From assembly GCF_001672815.1 (NCBI RefSeq), contig NZ_LZKK01000033.1, positions 36,762 to 100,761 on the forward strand: a DNA stretch of 64,000 nucleotides, written 5' to 3'. Both the position numbers and the translations under genes were made by a program. Shown in pieces: positions 23,616 to 31,032 of the stretch (position 1 is its first letter; each line of letters begins with the position of its first letter). This stretch comes from Mycobacterium sp. E796. Its GTDB lineage: Bacteria; Actinomycetota; Actinomycetes; Mycobacteriales; Mycobacteriaceae. The notes beneath the pieces are model-generated. The model ran no database searches and had not been told where the DNA came from. It saw only the letters and a list, made by a program, of their open reading frames with translations.

Positions 23616-24689
23616 ATGAAAATGCGGGCGGCACGCATGCACGGGTACCACGAGCCGTTTCGTTTAGAAGAGGTCCCGGTGCCGGACCCCGCACCTGACG
23701 AGGTCCTCGTCAGGGTGGCGGCGTGCGGAATGTGTCGGAGCGACTATCAGCTCATCGACGGATACTTCGCCGCCGCAGCGCCGATGGAGTTCCCGGCGAT
23801 TCCGGGACACGAGGTCGCCGGCCACGTGGCCGGCCTCGGTTCTGCCGTACCTGCCGCGGCCGGTCTGTCCGACGGCGATCTGGTGGTAGTCAATCCAGGG
23901 TGGGGGGACGGCACATGCCGACAGTGCCACGAGGGCAACGAACAGTTATGCAGCGGCACCGGCGGATGGATCGGGTTCGGGCCGCCGGGCGGCTTCGCCG
24001 AGTACGTCGCCGTGCCGTACCGCCATCTCATTGCCGTCGCGGCAGCTGACGGTCAGAAGCCAGAGATGTTCGCGCCACTGACCGACGCTGGTCTCACGCC
24101 GTACCGGGGTATGAAGAAGCTGCGGGATGCCGGCAAGCTCGGACCCGGTAGGACTGTGGTGGTCGCTGGCATTGGCGGGCTCGGCGGCTACGGAGTGCAA
24201 TACGCGAAGCTGCTCGGCGGCGGTGCGACTGTGGTCGCCTTCTCACGCACCGACGACAAGCTCGCGGTCGCCAAGGCCAACGGCGCAGATCACACCGTCA
24301 ACACCCGCGGCAGAAGCGCCCTCGAGGTAAAGGCCGAGCTGGAGAACCTTACTGGGAGAGGCACTGTGGACGCCATCCTCGACTGCGCGGGGGCCGCGGA
24401 GTCAATCGAGCTGGACTTTTCCATCCTCGAGCCAGAGGGTGCCGTCGCTTCGGTGGGTCTGATGGGCACAAAGGTTGAGGTTCCACTGAACGTCATCGTC
24501 GGCACGGAATTGTCTTATTTCGGCTCGTTCTGGGGCAACTACAACGATCTGACCGAAGTCCTTGCGCTCGCCGCCGCCGGACAGATCAAGCACACCATCA
24601 CCACCGTGTCACTCGAGGACATCAACGACAAGCTTGCGGCGCTCGCCATCGGAGATGTGGTAGGCCGCCAGGTTGTCGTCTTCGACTGA
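23616..24689 (+). CDS. Zinc-containing alcohol dehydrogenase (MDR family)
   Basis: A 357-residue medium-chain dehydrogenase. VAACGMCRSDYQLIDG supplies the first catalytic-zinc Cys and IPGHEVAGHV the His-Glu pair. The structural-zinc loop reads GDGTCRQCHEGNEQLC, with three Cys and Asp in place of the first. VVVAGIGGLGGYGVQYAKLL is the nucleotide-binding GxGGxG. It oxidises alcohols or reduces aldehydes with NAD(P)H. The long open frame begins at 23283, but ATG 23616 follows GGGGGAGGA and starts the conserved domain. Confidence 0.9.
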   Translation: MKMRAARMHGYHEPFRLEEVPVPDPAPDEVLVRVAACGMCRSDYQLIDGYFAAAAPMEFPAIPGHEVAGHVAGLGSAVPAAAGLSDGDLVVVNPGWGDGTCRQCHEGNEQLCSGTGGWIGFGPPGGFAEYVAVPYRHLIAVAAADGQKPEMFAPLTDAGLTPYRGMKKLRDAGKLGPGRTVVVAGIGGLGGYGVQYAKLLGGGATVVAFSRTDDKLAVAKANGADHTVNTRGRSALEVKAELENLTGRGTVDAILDCAGAAESIELDFSILEPEGAVASVGLMGTKVEVPLNVIVGTELSYFGSFWGNYNDLTEVLALAAAGQIKHTITTVSLEDINDKLAALAIGDVVGRQVVVFD

Positions 24690-25027
24690 GGAATGGCGCA
24701 GGTTGCCGGCAAACCGTCATATGCGATTTCGTCGTATTCACGAAGACGGCCCGAAGCTGCCATGGCGCTTCGTCGCCGGAGACCGCACCGCTCAAATGCC
24801 CCAAGTGGCTGCCGCGGTTTCGAACGGACTTCGGTCTCCCGCTGTCTCCTGGATGACCGAGTCCAGGTGCCGACGAGCGTGGTTGGCGCGCATCGAATCC
24901 GTGCTGTGTTCGTTAGGAATCGTTAGCCGCGATCGTGATTTTCACACTCTTATCTTGGATATACGAGAGGGCCGACGCCTTCGACGCACATGACGCCTAA
25001 GGGCGTCCGCCAGCCTGGGGGGCTGAT
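24690..25027. other. 338-bp intergenic stretch with a start-proximal hairpin
   Basis: No convincing gene. The last 70 bases before the start at 25028 look like a promoter and leader, with A/T-rich TTATCTTGGATATACG around 24950-24965. GACGCC and GGCGTC (24992-25007) then form a 6-bp perfect stem with a TAAG loop. A GGGGGG ribosome-site region follows at about 25016. The hairpin could affect translation of the small membrane protein. Confidence 0.4.
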
Positions 25028-25264
25028 ATGACCACAGCAATCACCGCGCACGACCCCGTCGAGCAATGCGCGGCGCAAGGACGTGACGATCTCAGTTCGG
25101 CAGTCGCAAGACTCAACTCGAATGCCTACAGCGATCTCGTCGAATTGAAGCCGCGCTGGCAACTCACTGAAGAAGAGATCGTCCACGCGGCGATCACGGT
25201 GATCTTGGTGGCCCTCGTGGCGGTGATCTGCGTCGCGGGCGGCGCGATCGTGACTATGGGTTAG
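25028..25264 (+). CDS. Small single-pass membrane protein, unknown function
   Basis: A 78-residue protein. The N-terminal 50 residues are soluble and contain LNSNAYSDLVELKPRWQLTEEEI. The rest, ITVILVALVAVICVAGGAIV, is one membrane helix close to the C-terminus, fitting a tail-anchored topology. A G-rich ribosome site precedes the ATG. No family recognised. It lies beside a decayed chloroperoxidase gene on the other strand. Confidence 0.5.
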   Translation: MTTAITAHDPVEQCAAQGRDDLSSAVARLNSNAYSDLVELKPRWQLTEEEIVHAAITVILVALVAVICVAGGAIVTMG

Positions 25265-25289
25265 CACCCGGTCCGCCCGACGCATCCGA

Positions 25290-25402
25290 TCAGGACGCGA
25301 TGAACGCGAGCAGATCTGGGTTGAGAACTTCCACGTCGGCCGGCCAGATCCTCAGTCGTTAAAGAAGATCTCGACACCGTCCGACGTGGTGATGGTAGGC
25401 AC
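25290..25402 (-). pseudogene. Remnant of a non-haem chloroperoxidase-type alpha/beta hydrolase
   Basis: The GTG at 25402 follows a strong GGAGGGG site and reads PTITTSDGVEIFFND, the usual start of this family, but then hits TGA where families have Trp (ND-W-GSGRP). GSGRP follows in frame. After a frame change the sequence reads VEVLNPDLLAFIAS and stops, which matches the typical extreme C-terminus. About 230-240 central residues, including the catalytic triad, are gone. This is a gene reduced to its two ends by an internal deletion plus a nonsense change. Confidence 0.7.
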
Positions 25403-25513
25403 AGTCGTCCCCTCCAGTCGCCTGTCGCGGGCACTCGCGGCGATCGAATGACAGTCAACCGCAAGTCACAAGTTTTTTCTCGCGGGCTTTGCGGCGGTTG
25501 AGTGTGCGTCCGA

Positions 25514-26080
25514 TCAATCGTGTTTCGCCTCGTAGCGCAGCAGGACGGTGCCGCCCGGGAAGGTGCGGTTCTCCAACAGTCGCAACGAGATCCATGAGGG
25601 CAGTGTCGGGAAGAACGGGGTGCCGCCGCCCACGGCAGCGGGTGTGACCACGATCCGGTATTCGTCCACCAGTCCGGCTTGGACGATCGGTGCGGCCAGC
25701 GTCGCGCCGCCCACCTCCAGCCTGCCGTCGGTTTCGGCTTTCAGCTTCGTTACCACCTCGACCGGGTCACCACGTTCCAGGCGGGAGTTCCAGTCGACGG
25801 ACTCCAAGGTGCGCGAGAACACGACCTTGGGCATGTCGCGCCAGATGTGAGCGAAGTCGACAATCAGGGGGGTGGCGTCCGGGGACTTGTCGGCGGTCGG
25901 CCAGTACGCGGACATCAGTTCGTAGAGCCGCCGGCCGTAGAACGACAAGGCGGTCTCCCGCTCGAAGTCGTTCCAGTACTGGTGAAGTTCTTCGCTCGGC
26001 TCGGACCAGTCGATGTTGCCTTGTGCATCGGCGATGTACCCGTCCACCGACACGTTGAAGCCATAGATGAGTTTGCCCAT
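25514..26080 (-). CDS. Dihydrofolate reductase-like (RibD C-terminal domain) protein
   Basis: A 188-residue protein of the DHFR-like/RibD_C superfamily. GKLIYGFNVSVDGYIADAQGNI, TALSFYGRRLYELMSAYWP, KVVFSRTLESVDWNSRL and RLEVGGATLAAPIVQAGLVDEYRIVVTPAAVGGGTPFF follow the NADPH-binding pattern. These proteins reduce pterin- or riboflavin-related or other small compounds; the substrate is not assigned. ATG 26080 was chosen over 26119 because the family starts at MGKLIYG. It lies 44 bp beyond the stop of the DHA2 exporter on the same strand and may share its transcript. Confidence 0.85.
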   Translation of the reverse strand: MGKLIYGFNVSVDGYIADAQGNIDWSEPSEELHQYWNDFERETALSFYGRRLYELMSAYWPTADKSPDATPLIVDFAHIWRDMPKVVFSRTLESVDWNSRLERGDPVEVVTKLKAETDGRLEVGGATLAAPIVQAGLVDEYRIVVTPAAVGGGTPFFPTLPSWISLRLLENRTFPGGTVLLRYEAKHD

Positions 26081-26124
26081 ACAGATCAGACTGCCCTGGA
26101 GGGCGAAACTGATCGCCACTCACG

Positions 26125-27552
26125 TCACGACATTTCGACGACTTGGTCAGTCAGCGAGCGCCCCGGAACCGCCGCGGAGGCGGATACCTCGGAACGGACG
26201 TGCGGCAGGGTGAGACTGATGACCACGGTCGCGGCGATGAAGGCGAGCGCCAGCCACCAGCCGAGGTCGAAGTCGCGCACCGAGGCGGTGGGCCCCAGGG
26301 CGGTCACCAGGATAGCCACGCCCAGCGCCGAGGCCACCTGGCGACCGGAGTTGACCAGCGCCGAACCCGTGGCGGCGCGTGCCGGCGGCAGGGCGGTCGC
26401 GCCGGCGGCCATGAGAGTGCTCAGCGTCAGTCCGACCCCGATTCCGCTGAGCAGCATGCTGGGCAGCAGATCGGTCACGTAATGTGGCGCGGCCCCGGCG
26501 AAGACGATTCGCCAAACTAGGGAGGCGGCGAACAGCGCGCTTCCGATCGCGGCCACCGGGCCGGGACCGATGCGGTGGACGAGCCGGGCGGACCCGAAGG
26601 TGACGATCGGTACCAGGGCCGGGCTGGGCGCCATCGCGAGACCGGTGCGCAACACGCTGTAGTGCCAAATATTCTGACACCAAAGCGAGTTCGACAGCAG
26701 CATGATGGCGAAGGCGGCGCCGAAGCAGAAGAACGCAACGTTCGCGACAGCGAAATTGCGGATCTTCAGCAGCGGCAGTTCGAGCAGCGGGTGCGGGTGC
26801 CGCGCCGTCCGCCACAGGAACGCCGCCGTACCCAGCAATGCGAGCGCCGCCAACGCGACCGTCCCTGCCGAGACCCATCCCCAAATGGGCGCCTGCACCA
26901 GCGCACCGGTCAGGGCGGCCACCGCGACGATCAACAGGGCACTGCCGACGAGGTCGGGCATTCGCTCGTCGCGACGGGCCGGTTCGAACGGCAGGACACG
27001 GCGGCCGAGGAGCCACGCCGCGAGCCCGACAGGCAGGTTCACCAGGAAGACCCACCGCCAGCTGACGGTGACCAGGAGCCCGCCGAGCACTGGGCCGCAG
27101 ACCGCGGCCAGCCCGCCGACGGCGGCCCAGCCACGGGCCGCGTTGGTACGACGATGCGGTTCCACCGAGGCCATCAGCAAAGCCAGGGAGGTCGGCAGTT
27201 GCGCGGCGGCGCCGACGGATTGCAGGACGCGGGCGGCCACCAGGATGGCGAGATTGGGAGCAACGGCGCAGGCCAGCGAGGCGACAGTGAAAACCGCGAT
27301 GCCAATGAGGAAAACCCTTCGCTGGCCGAACCGGTCACCGAGGCGCCCCGCCGGTATCAGCAGCGCGGCGAGCGCGATGGCGTAGGCGTTAAGCACCCAG
27401 GAGGCGGCGGACAGCGAGTTGCCGAAGCCGCGCCCGATGTCCACCAGGGCGACGTTGACAATCCAAAGGTCCAGGTTCGACATGAACACCGCCGCCACGA
27501 CCACGGTGGCCATGATCCACCGCGCCGCAGCATGGTTTGATTTCCGGACCAT
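26125..27552 (-). CDS. DHA2-family MFS drug exporter (14-helix, EmrB/QacA-like)
   Basis: A 475-residue polytopic protein. ATVVVAAVFMSNLDLWIVNVALVDIG is the first helix with its D/N-containing motif. WVLNAYAIALAALLIPAGRLGDRFGQRRVFLIG covers the loop signature. Further helices run to ALAFIAATVVISLTL, about 14 in all. The group exports drugs and dyes using the proton gradient. The GTG directly before (27555) could also start. It is divergent from an HxlR regulator with a 48-bp gap holding a palindrome, so drug-responsive repression is likely. Confidence 0.9.
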   Translation of the reverse strand: MVRKSNHAAARWIMATVVVAAVFMSNLDLWIVNVALVDIGRGFGNSLSAASWVLNAYAIALAALLIPAGRLGDRFGQRRVFLIGIAVFTVASLACAVAPNLAILVAARVLQSVGAAAQLPTSLALLMASVEPHRRTNAARGWAAVGGLAAVCGPVLGGLLVTVSWRWVFLVNLPVGLAAWLLGRRVLPFEPARRDERMPDLVGSALLIVAVAALTGALVQAPIWGWVSAGTVALAALALLGTAAFLWRTARHPHPLLELPLLKIRNFAVANVAFFCFGAAFAIMLLSNSLWCQNIWHYSVLRTGLAMAPSPALVPIVTFGSARLVHRIGPGPVAAIGSALFAASLVWRIVFAGAAPHYVTDLLPSMLLSGIGVGLTLSTLMAAGATALPPARAATGSALVNSGRQVASALGVAILVTALGPTASVRDFDLGWWLALAFIAATVVISLTLPHVRSEVSASAAVPGRSLTDQVVEMS

Positions 27553-27578
27553 CACAGGCAGCAGACTAGCGGCACGAC

Positions 27579-27595
27579 GGTTTGATATGCAAACC
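27579..27595. promoter_or_regulatory. Operator-like palindrome between MFS exporter and HxlR gene
   Basis: GGTTTG-ATATG-CAAACC is a perfect inverted repeat with a 5-bp spacer inside the 48-bp divergent gap. Its position allows one dimer to block both promoters. HxlR-type regulators bind such short palindromes next to their own gene. Confidence 0.6.
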
Positions 27596-27603
27596 TAGGG
27601 CGT

Positions 27604-28077
27604 ATGTCCGTACGTGCCGCCCAAAACCCGGAACCGTTGCAGACCCCGACGGTCCGGGGCAGGCCCTGCGCGATCGCAGCCGCATTGGAGATCGTCGGGG
27701 ACCGGTGGTCCCTGCTGATCATTCGCGAGGTCCATCTAGGGCACCACCGCTTCGGCGAGATCGCGCGGAACACCGCCGCCCCACGCGACCGTCTGGCCGC
27801 CCGGCTCAAGGAACTCGTCGCCGCTGGTGTCCTCGAGCGAACAACGTACCAAGAGGCGCCGCCGCGCTGGGGCTATTACCTCAGCGAGGCAGGGCGTGAC
27901 CTGATACCCGTGCTGCAGGTGCTGCGCCAATGGGGTAACCGGTGGGCGGTCGAGCAGCCGCCGATCTCGATGCGTCATCGCGACCACGAGTTGTCGGTAG
28001 GTCACACCTGTGACGCCTGTGGGGAGCCGGTCGACTACGCCGAAGTGAAGCGCGTCCGAGTCACCGACGAGTGTTGA
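27604..28077 (+). CDS. HxlR-family transcriptional regulator
   Basis: A 157-residue winged-helix protein. CAIAAALEIVGDRWSLLIIREVHLGHHRFGEIARN is the HxlR signature. The single Cys before the first helix is the redox/electrophile sensing Cys in some members. APRDRLAARLKELVAAGVLER is the recognition helix and wing. A C-terminal extension with GHTCDACGEPVDYAEVK carries CxxC and may bind metal. It probably represses the divergent exporter through the palindrome at 27579-27595. Confidence 0.9.
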   Translation: MSVRAAQNPEPLQTPTVRGRPCAIAAALEIVGDRWSLLIIREVHLGHHRFGEIARNTAAPRDRLAARLKELVAAGVLERTTYQEAPPRWGYYLSEAGRDLIPVLQVLRQWGNRWAVEQPPISMRHRDHELSVGHTCDACGEPVDYAEVKRVRVTDEC

Positions 28078-28398
28078 TCGATGTCCGCGCGGCGCGTCGG
28101 CGTAGCACCGGTCGCGGTAAGCGGAAAGGCTTGGGCTGCAAGAGAACACGATGAACTGCGCGTACAACCTTCTTCGCGACGAAGACGGTCCGCTCACGGG
28201 CGCATTCGAGGATGTGATTACTTGACGTCCAGTGGCTCAGCGAATCGATTCGACACCTTTGGCTCCAGGTTGGCGATGATGTTGGTTACCGGCGCTGCGG
28301 GGCTCGCCCGTCGGAAGGCGCATTGATGTTCACGCCGTTGGAAGTGGTTGGGACAGTGTCGGTCTCTGACACTGTTGAATGCCGTGGGGGAGAATAAG
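28078..28398. other. 321-bp intergenic region between HxlR and DoxX genes
   Basis: It holds no intact gene. Near 28277 a 17-codon frame starts MMLVTGAAGLARRKAH, resembling only the first turn of a Rossmann epimerase; it may be a gene remnant or chance. The operator-like repeat at 28353-28375 lies near the DoxX start. Confidence 0.35.
28353..28375. promoter_or_regulatory. Long operator-like inverted repeat before the DoxX gene
   Basis: ACAGTGTC and GACACTGT are perfect 8-bp arms around a 7-bp GGTCTCT spacer, 24 bp ahead of the DoxX start. Arm length and position suggest a TetR-like dimer site. No adjacent regulator has the same site at its own promoter, so the binding protein is unknown. Confidence 0.5.
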
Positions 28399-28842
28399 AT
28401 GCCAGCCGCAGGAGAAGATCGCACTTTGGCCTATCTCGTCGTGCGCCTTGCCATTGGGGTCAGTCTGCTTGGGCATGGCGTAGTTCGGCTGCCGAAGCTG
28501 GGTGCCTTTCACGCTCACTTGATGAGCGAGTTTCAGACATCGCTTCTGCCTCGGGCGCTGGTCTCCGGGAGTGGCTACGTTTTGCCGTTTGTGGAGTTGC
28601 TCAGCGGATTGCTGTTAGTGGCCGGCGCAATGACGCGTATGGCCGCGGTGGCGGCCACCTGCGTCATGATGATCCTGATCTTCGGCGCGACGTCGATTGA
28701 ACGTTTCGACCTTATCGGCGATCAGCTCGTTCACACGATCTTTCTCGCTGCGGTCATTGCGTTCCGCGCTGATAACAGATACTCCCTAGACCGGCTCCTA
28801 TCGCGACGCCAACAGCTCAACACCGGGCCCTCAGGGACTTAG
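28399..28842 (+). CDS. DoxX-like small membrane protein
   Basis: A 147-residue protein with four hydrophobic segments. LAYLVVRLAIGVSLLGHGVVRLPKL at the N-terminus is typical of DoxX. YVLPFVELLSGLLLVAGAMTRMAAVAATCVMM and VHTIFLAAVIAFRADNRYSLD follow. DoxX-family proteins sit in the membrane and are linked to redox stress or quinone metabolism, but the reaction is uncertain. ATG 28399 was chosen for the GGGGGAGA site. The frame is open for 17 codons upstream. Confidence 0.8.
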   Translation: MPAAGEDRTLAYLVVRLAIGVSLLGHGVVRLPKLGAFHAHLMSEFQTSLLPRALVSGSGYVLPFVELLSGLLLVAGAMTRMAAVAATCVMMILIFGATSIERFDLIGDQLVHTIFLAAVIAFRADNRYSLDRLLSRRQQLNTGPSGT

Positions 28843-28921
28843 AGGAGCCGCTCGCTCGCGTGCGTCAAGCTGGCCGCTTTGCAAAGGACACCGTTGGCGC
28901 GGCAGCCGTGCGCCTACCGAC

Positions 28922-28965
28922 TTGACATCCTGTTAGGAGCCTAACAATATTGTTAGGTGGCTAAC
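28922..28965 (+). promoter_or_regulatory. Leaderless MarR promoter covered by overlapping palindromes
   Basis: TTGACA (28922-28927) and CAATAT (28945-28950) have a 17-bp spacing. The GTG start at 28957 falls where transcription would begin, so the mRNA is probably leaderless. GTTAGG-AG-CCTAAC (28932-28945) and GTTAG-GTGG-CTAAC (28952-28965) are centred 20 bp apart, and the 18-bp CCTAACAATATTGTTAGG (28940-28957) between them is itself a perfect palindrome. A MarR dimer bound here would cover both promoter boxes and the start codon. Confidence 0.7.
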
Positions 28966-29418
28966 GATCGGTTGGTGCACCGGCCGGAGTCGGTTGGGGG
29001 ATGGGCTAAGCGGTGCTATCTCGCTGCGCGCGTCGCGATGGAAAATGCTCTGCGGCCGTATGGCCTCGGCGCCACCCAGTGGTACGTGCTGTATCAACTC
29101 GCGAACGTGGGTCCCACCATGCAGCGCGAACTGCAGTCGATACTGCAGGTAGAACGAGCAACGTTGAGCGTTGTTGTCGGCTCCCTGGTGCGAAAACAAC
29201 TCGTCGAGCAAGTGCCAGACCGGGTCGATCAGCGACAAAAACTTCTTCGGCTGACCTCTGCAGGAACCAAACTCTGGAATGACCTGCCCGACTTGACGCA
29301 GATCCACGCGGTGGCTTTTGACGGCATCGACCACGCCGAAATCGCAACTGCAGTAAAGGTTTTGCGGACTGCTACCGAGCGTCTCGAGCTTCTGTCGCGA
29401 GAAAGGAATGACGGATGA
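28957..29418 (+). CDS. MarR-family transcriptional regulator
   Basis: A 153-residue winged-helix regulator. YLAARVAMENALRPYGLGATQWYVLYQLANVGPTMQRELQSILQVERATLSVVVGSLVRKQLVEQ is the MarR DNA-binding core. VPDRVDQRQKLLRLTSAGTKL provides the wing with the D-x-R-x3 pattern. It probably represses itself and the coupled epimerase gene. Its TGA overlaps the next ATG (ATGA). The effector is unknown. Confidence 0.9.
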   Translation: MANDRLVHRPESVGGWAKRCYLAARVAMENALRPYGLGATQWYVLYQLANVGPTMQRELQSILQVERATLSVVVGSLVRKQLVEQVPDRVDQRQKLLRLTSAGTKLWNDLPDLTQIHAVAFDGIDHAEIATAVKVLRTATERLELLSRERNDG

Positions 29419-30230
29419 CCGTGTTGGTTACTGGGGCGACCGGTTTGGTTGGGGCGCGCCTTCTCCCGCGGCTGGTCGACGACGGTGTGGATTGCCGCGC
29501 CCTGGTACGCGAGGGGAGCACGGTTCCCGACGGTGTGACGCCCGCGTGGGGCGACCTTTTGCAGCCTGAGTCGCTCGCGCCCGCAATGGAAAACGTCTCG
29601 GCGGTCATCCATCTGGCCGCGGTATTCCGGACCAACGACACCGACTTGATTTGGAAGGCCAATCTGGTCGGCTCACGTAACCTCATCGCCGCAACGCGGA
29701 CGCACGCGCCGCGAGCTCGTTTCATCATGGCAAGCACCGGCCAGGTCTACGACCACGACAGCCCACATCCGGGTCGCGAAAACGATGCGGCCGAACCGAA
29801 GCTGGCTTATCCCGCGAGCAAGCTGGCGGCCGAGAACGAACTACGCAGCAGCGGCCTCACATGGTCGATCCACCGGTATGGCTTCGTCTACGGCGATCAG
29901 GACGGACACCTGCAGTCGCTGTCCGAGCTCGCCGCGAACGCCTCTTTTCACCCAGCGCAGAGAATGAGCATGGTGCACCATCGCGACATCGCGACCGCAA
30001 CCAAACTTGCCTTGGCCGGCGCACTGGACGGACGCATTGTGAACATCGTTGATGAGGCTCCGACTTCGATTTACGAACTCGTCCAACTCATCGGCGGTGC
30101 GATGCGACCCTCATCGCAACCCTTGGAAAACCCTTGGCGACTTCACATGGACGGGACGCTGGCGCGTCACCTGGGCTTCCAACCCGCTGTGCGCACCGTG
30201 TACCAAGCCGCGCAAGAAAACTCGCTCTGA
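29415..30230 (+). CDS. NAD(P)-dependent epimerase/dehydratase (extended SDR)
   Basis: A 271-residue extended short-chain dehydrogenase. The N-terminal TVLVTGATGLVGARLL has the GxxGxxG nucleotide site. VIHLAAVFR, IMASTGQVYD and the catalytic YPASK (in KLAYPASKLAAE) are present. The family acts on nucleotide sugars, sterols or other carbonyl compounds. It overlaps the MarR gene and is probably its regulated target. Confidence 0.87.
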   Translation: MTVLVTGATGLVGARLLPRLVDDGVDCRALVREGSTVPDGVTPAWGDLLQPESLAPAMENVSAVIHLAAVFRTNDTDLIWKANLVGSRNLIAATRTHAPRARFIMASTGQVYDHDSPHPGRENDAAEPKLAYPASKLAAENELRSSGLTWSIHRYGFVYGDQDGHLQSLSELAANASFHPAQRMSMVHHRDIATATKLALAGALDGRIVNIVDEAPTSIYELVQLIGGAMRPSSQPLENPWRLHMDGTLARHLGFQPAVRTVYQAAQENSL

Positions 30231-30387
30231 CGCCCGCGGAACGTCGCCATCCCGTACGTCGAACGAATTGCTCTTGACGGTGACGCAAGAGATAGAGACC
30301 GGTACAGGCCCAAGGTCGTCGCGCTGCAGCGGGGGGAGGCCGGCACGGGAGACGGAACAAGCCAAGCACACGGTCGCGCTCCGCTCA

Positions 30388-30415
30388 ACCTGACATAATG
30401 TCGCTTATCGGTAAA
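30388..30415 (-). other. dif-like XerCD recombination site
   Basis: Read on the minus strand, the 28 bases are an 11-bp left arm TTTACCGATAA, a 6-bp centre GCGACA and an 11-bp right arm TTATGTCAGGT. From memory, the actinobacterial dif consensus has TT--CCGATAA, a 6-bp centre and TTATGTCAAGT, giving agreement at about 24 of 28 positions. TTATGT is the most conserved XerD-arm core across bacteria. The site lies in an 800-bp gene-free region. That and the nearby terminus-type genes (fabG3, PEP-mutase-like) fit the chromosome-dimer resolution site. It could instead be an attachment site for an element that exploits XerCD. Confidence 0.65.
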
Positions 30416-30659
30416 ACGCTCAGCAGGAGACTTCGAGACGGGCCGCCTGTACTGCACAATTGGCCCGGAGCGCCCACAACCGCGGCCGCTCACCATCGCC
30501 CCGACCCATTAGTTCGTACATGGGTGCTCGGCACATCGGACCCGAGCCGACGGCTCAATCGATGAAACGTGATGGCGCCGACTCGGCGCTCCGCCGCGGT
30601 CGGCCAACCCAGTGCGGCGACCCGGAAGCCCTTCTTTCCCCTTCCGCCCTACCTCAGTG

Positions 30660-30677
30660 ATACGTCACAGTGACGAA
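30660..30677. repeat. Palindrome copy 1 (CGTCAC-A-GTGACG)
   Basis: A perfect 13-bp palindrome (30663-30675) with flanks giving ATACGTCACAGTGACGAA. It recurs with one central change at 30951-30968, in the same orientation, 291 bp away. No gene lies between. It could be paired operators, protein-binding sites for chromosome organisation, or ends of a lost element. Confidence 0.55.
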
Positions 30678-30950
30678 ATGGTCTGTCGCGCAGTGTTAAT
30701 GATGCACCGCATTGGACGGACAGAACTCCGCCGAGGACCGTCGCTGCTACGAAGCCGCTGACGGGAAAGACCATTCGGCGCCCCGCCAACGCTCAATGCG
30801 ACGACAACACTTCTCGGTGCTTGAAAGCCACCCGCTTGCCGGACCGGCTCACCGCCACCGTCTGGTGCTCCGTAATCCACCCCCACAATCAGGATTTCCC
30901 GCTCAGCACCATCGCCGCGGCAACCAGGCGCGGTCCGTGCGCCATGGACA

Positions 30951-30968
30951 ATACGTCACTGTGACGAA
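30951..30968. repeat. Palindrome copy 2 (CGTCAC-T-GTGACG)
   Basis: This matches copy 1 at 17 of 18 positions, differing only at the central base. It lies about 65 bp beyond the 3' end of the Doc-like toxin gene. Confidence 0.55.
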
Positions 30969-31032
30969 TCGCCATGCCGCGCAAGTCCTTTGGGCGTTTC
31001 GGGTACCGTCTGCTCGCTAAGAAATGCCGCAG

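Larger units (their letters stand above)
30416..31032. other. Gene-free stretch right of the dif-like site
   Basis: About 600 bp with no frame I can support on either strand. The only clear structures are two near-identical palindromes at 30660-30677 and 30951-30968. It ends at the stop of the Doc-like toxin gene. Confidence 0.5.

Noticed and set aside
24673..24993. Open frame between the alcohol dehydrogenase and the small membrane protein
   Set aside because: It begins inside the dehydrogenase gene, has no ribosome site at the internal ATG and no family resemblance.
28277..28326. A 17-codon frame resembling the start of a Rossmann epimerase
   Set aside because: Only a VTGAAGL-like turn supports it, with no downstream match. 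Too short to call a pseudogene.
30665..30886. A 73-codon minus-strand frame in the gene-free region
   Set aside because: No protein-like pattern, no ribosome site and it lies between the two palindromes.
30660..30968. The paired palindromes as terminal repeats of an insertion sequence
   Set aside because: No transposase frame between them, no target duplication, and each copy is itself symmetric, unlike IS ends.
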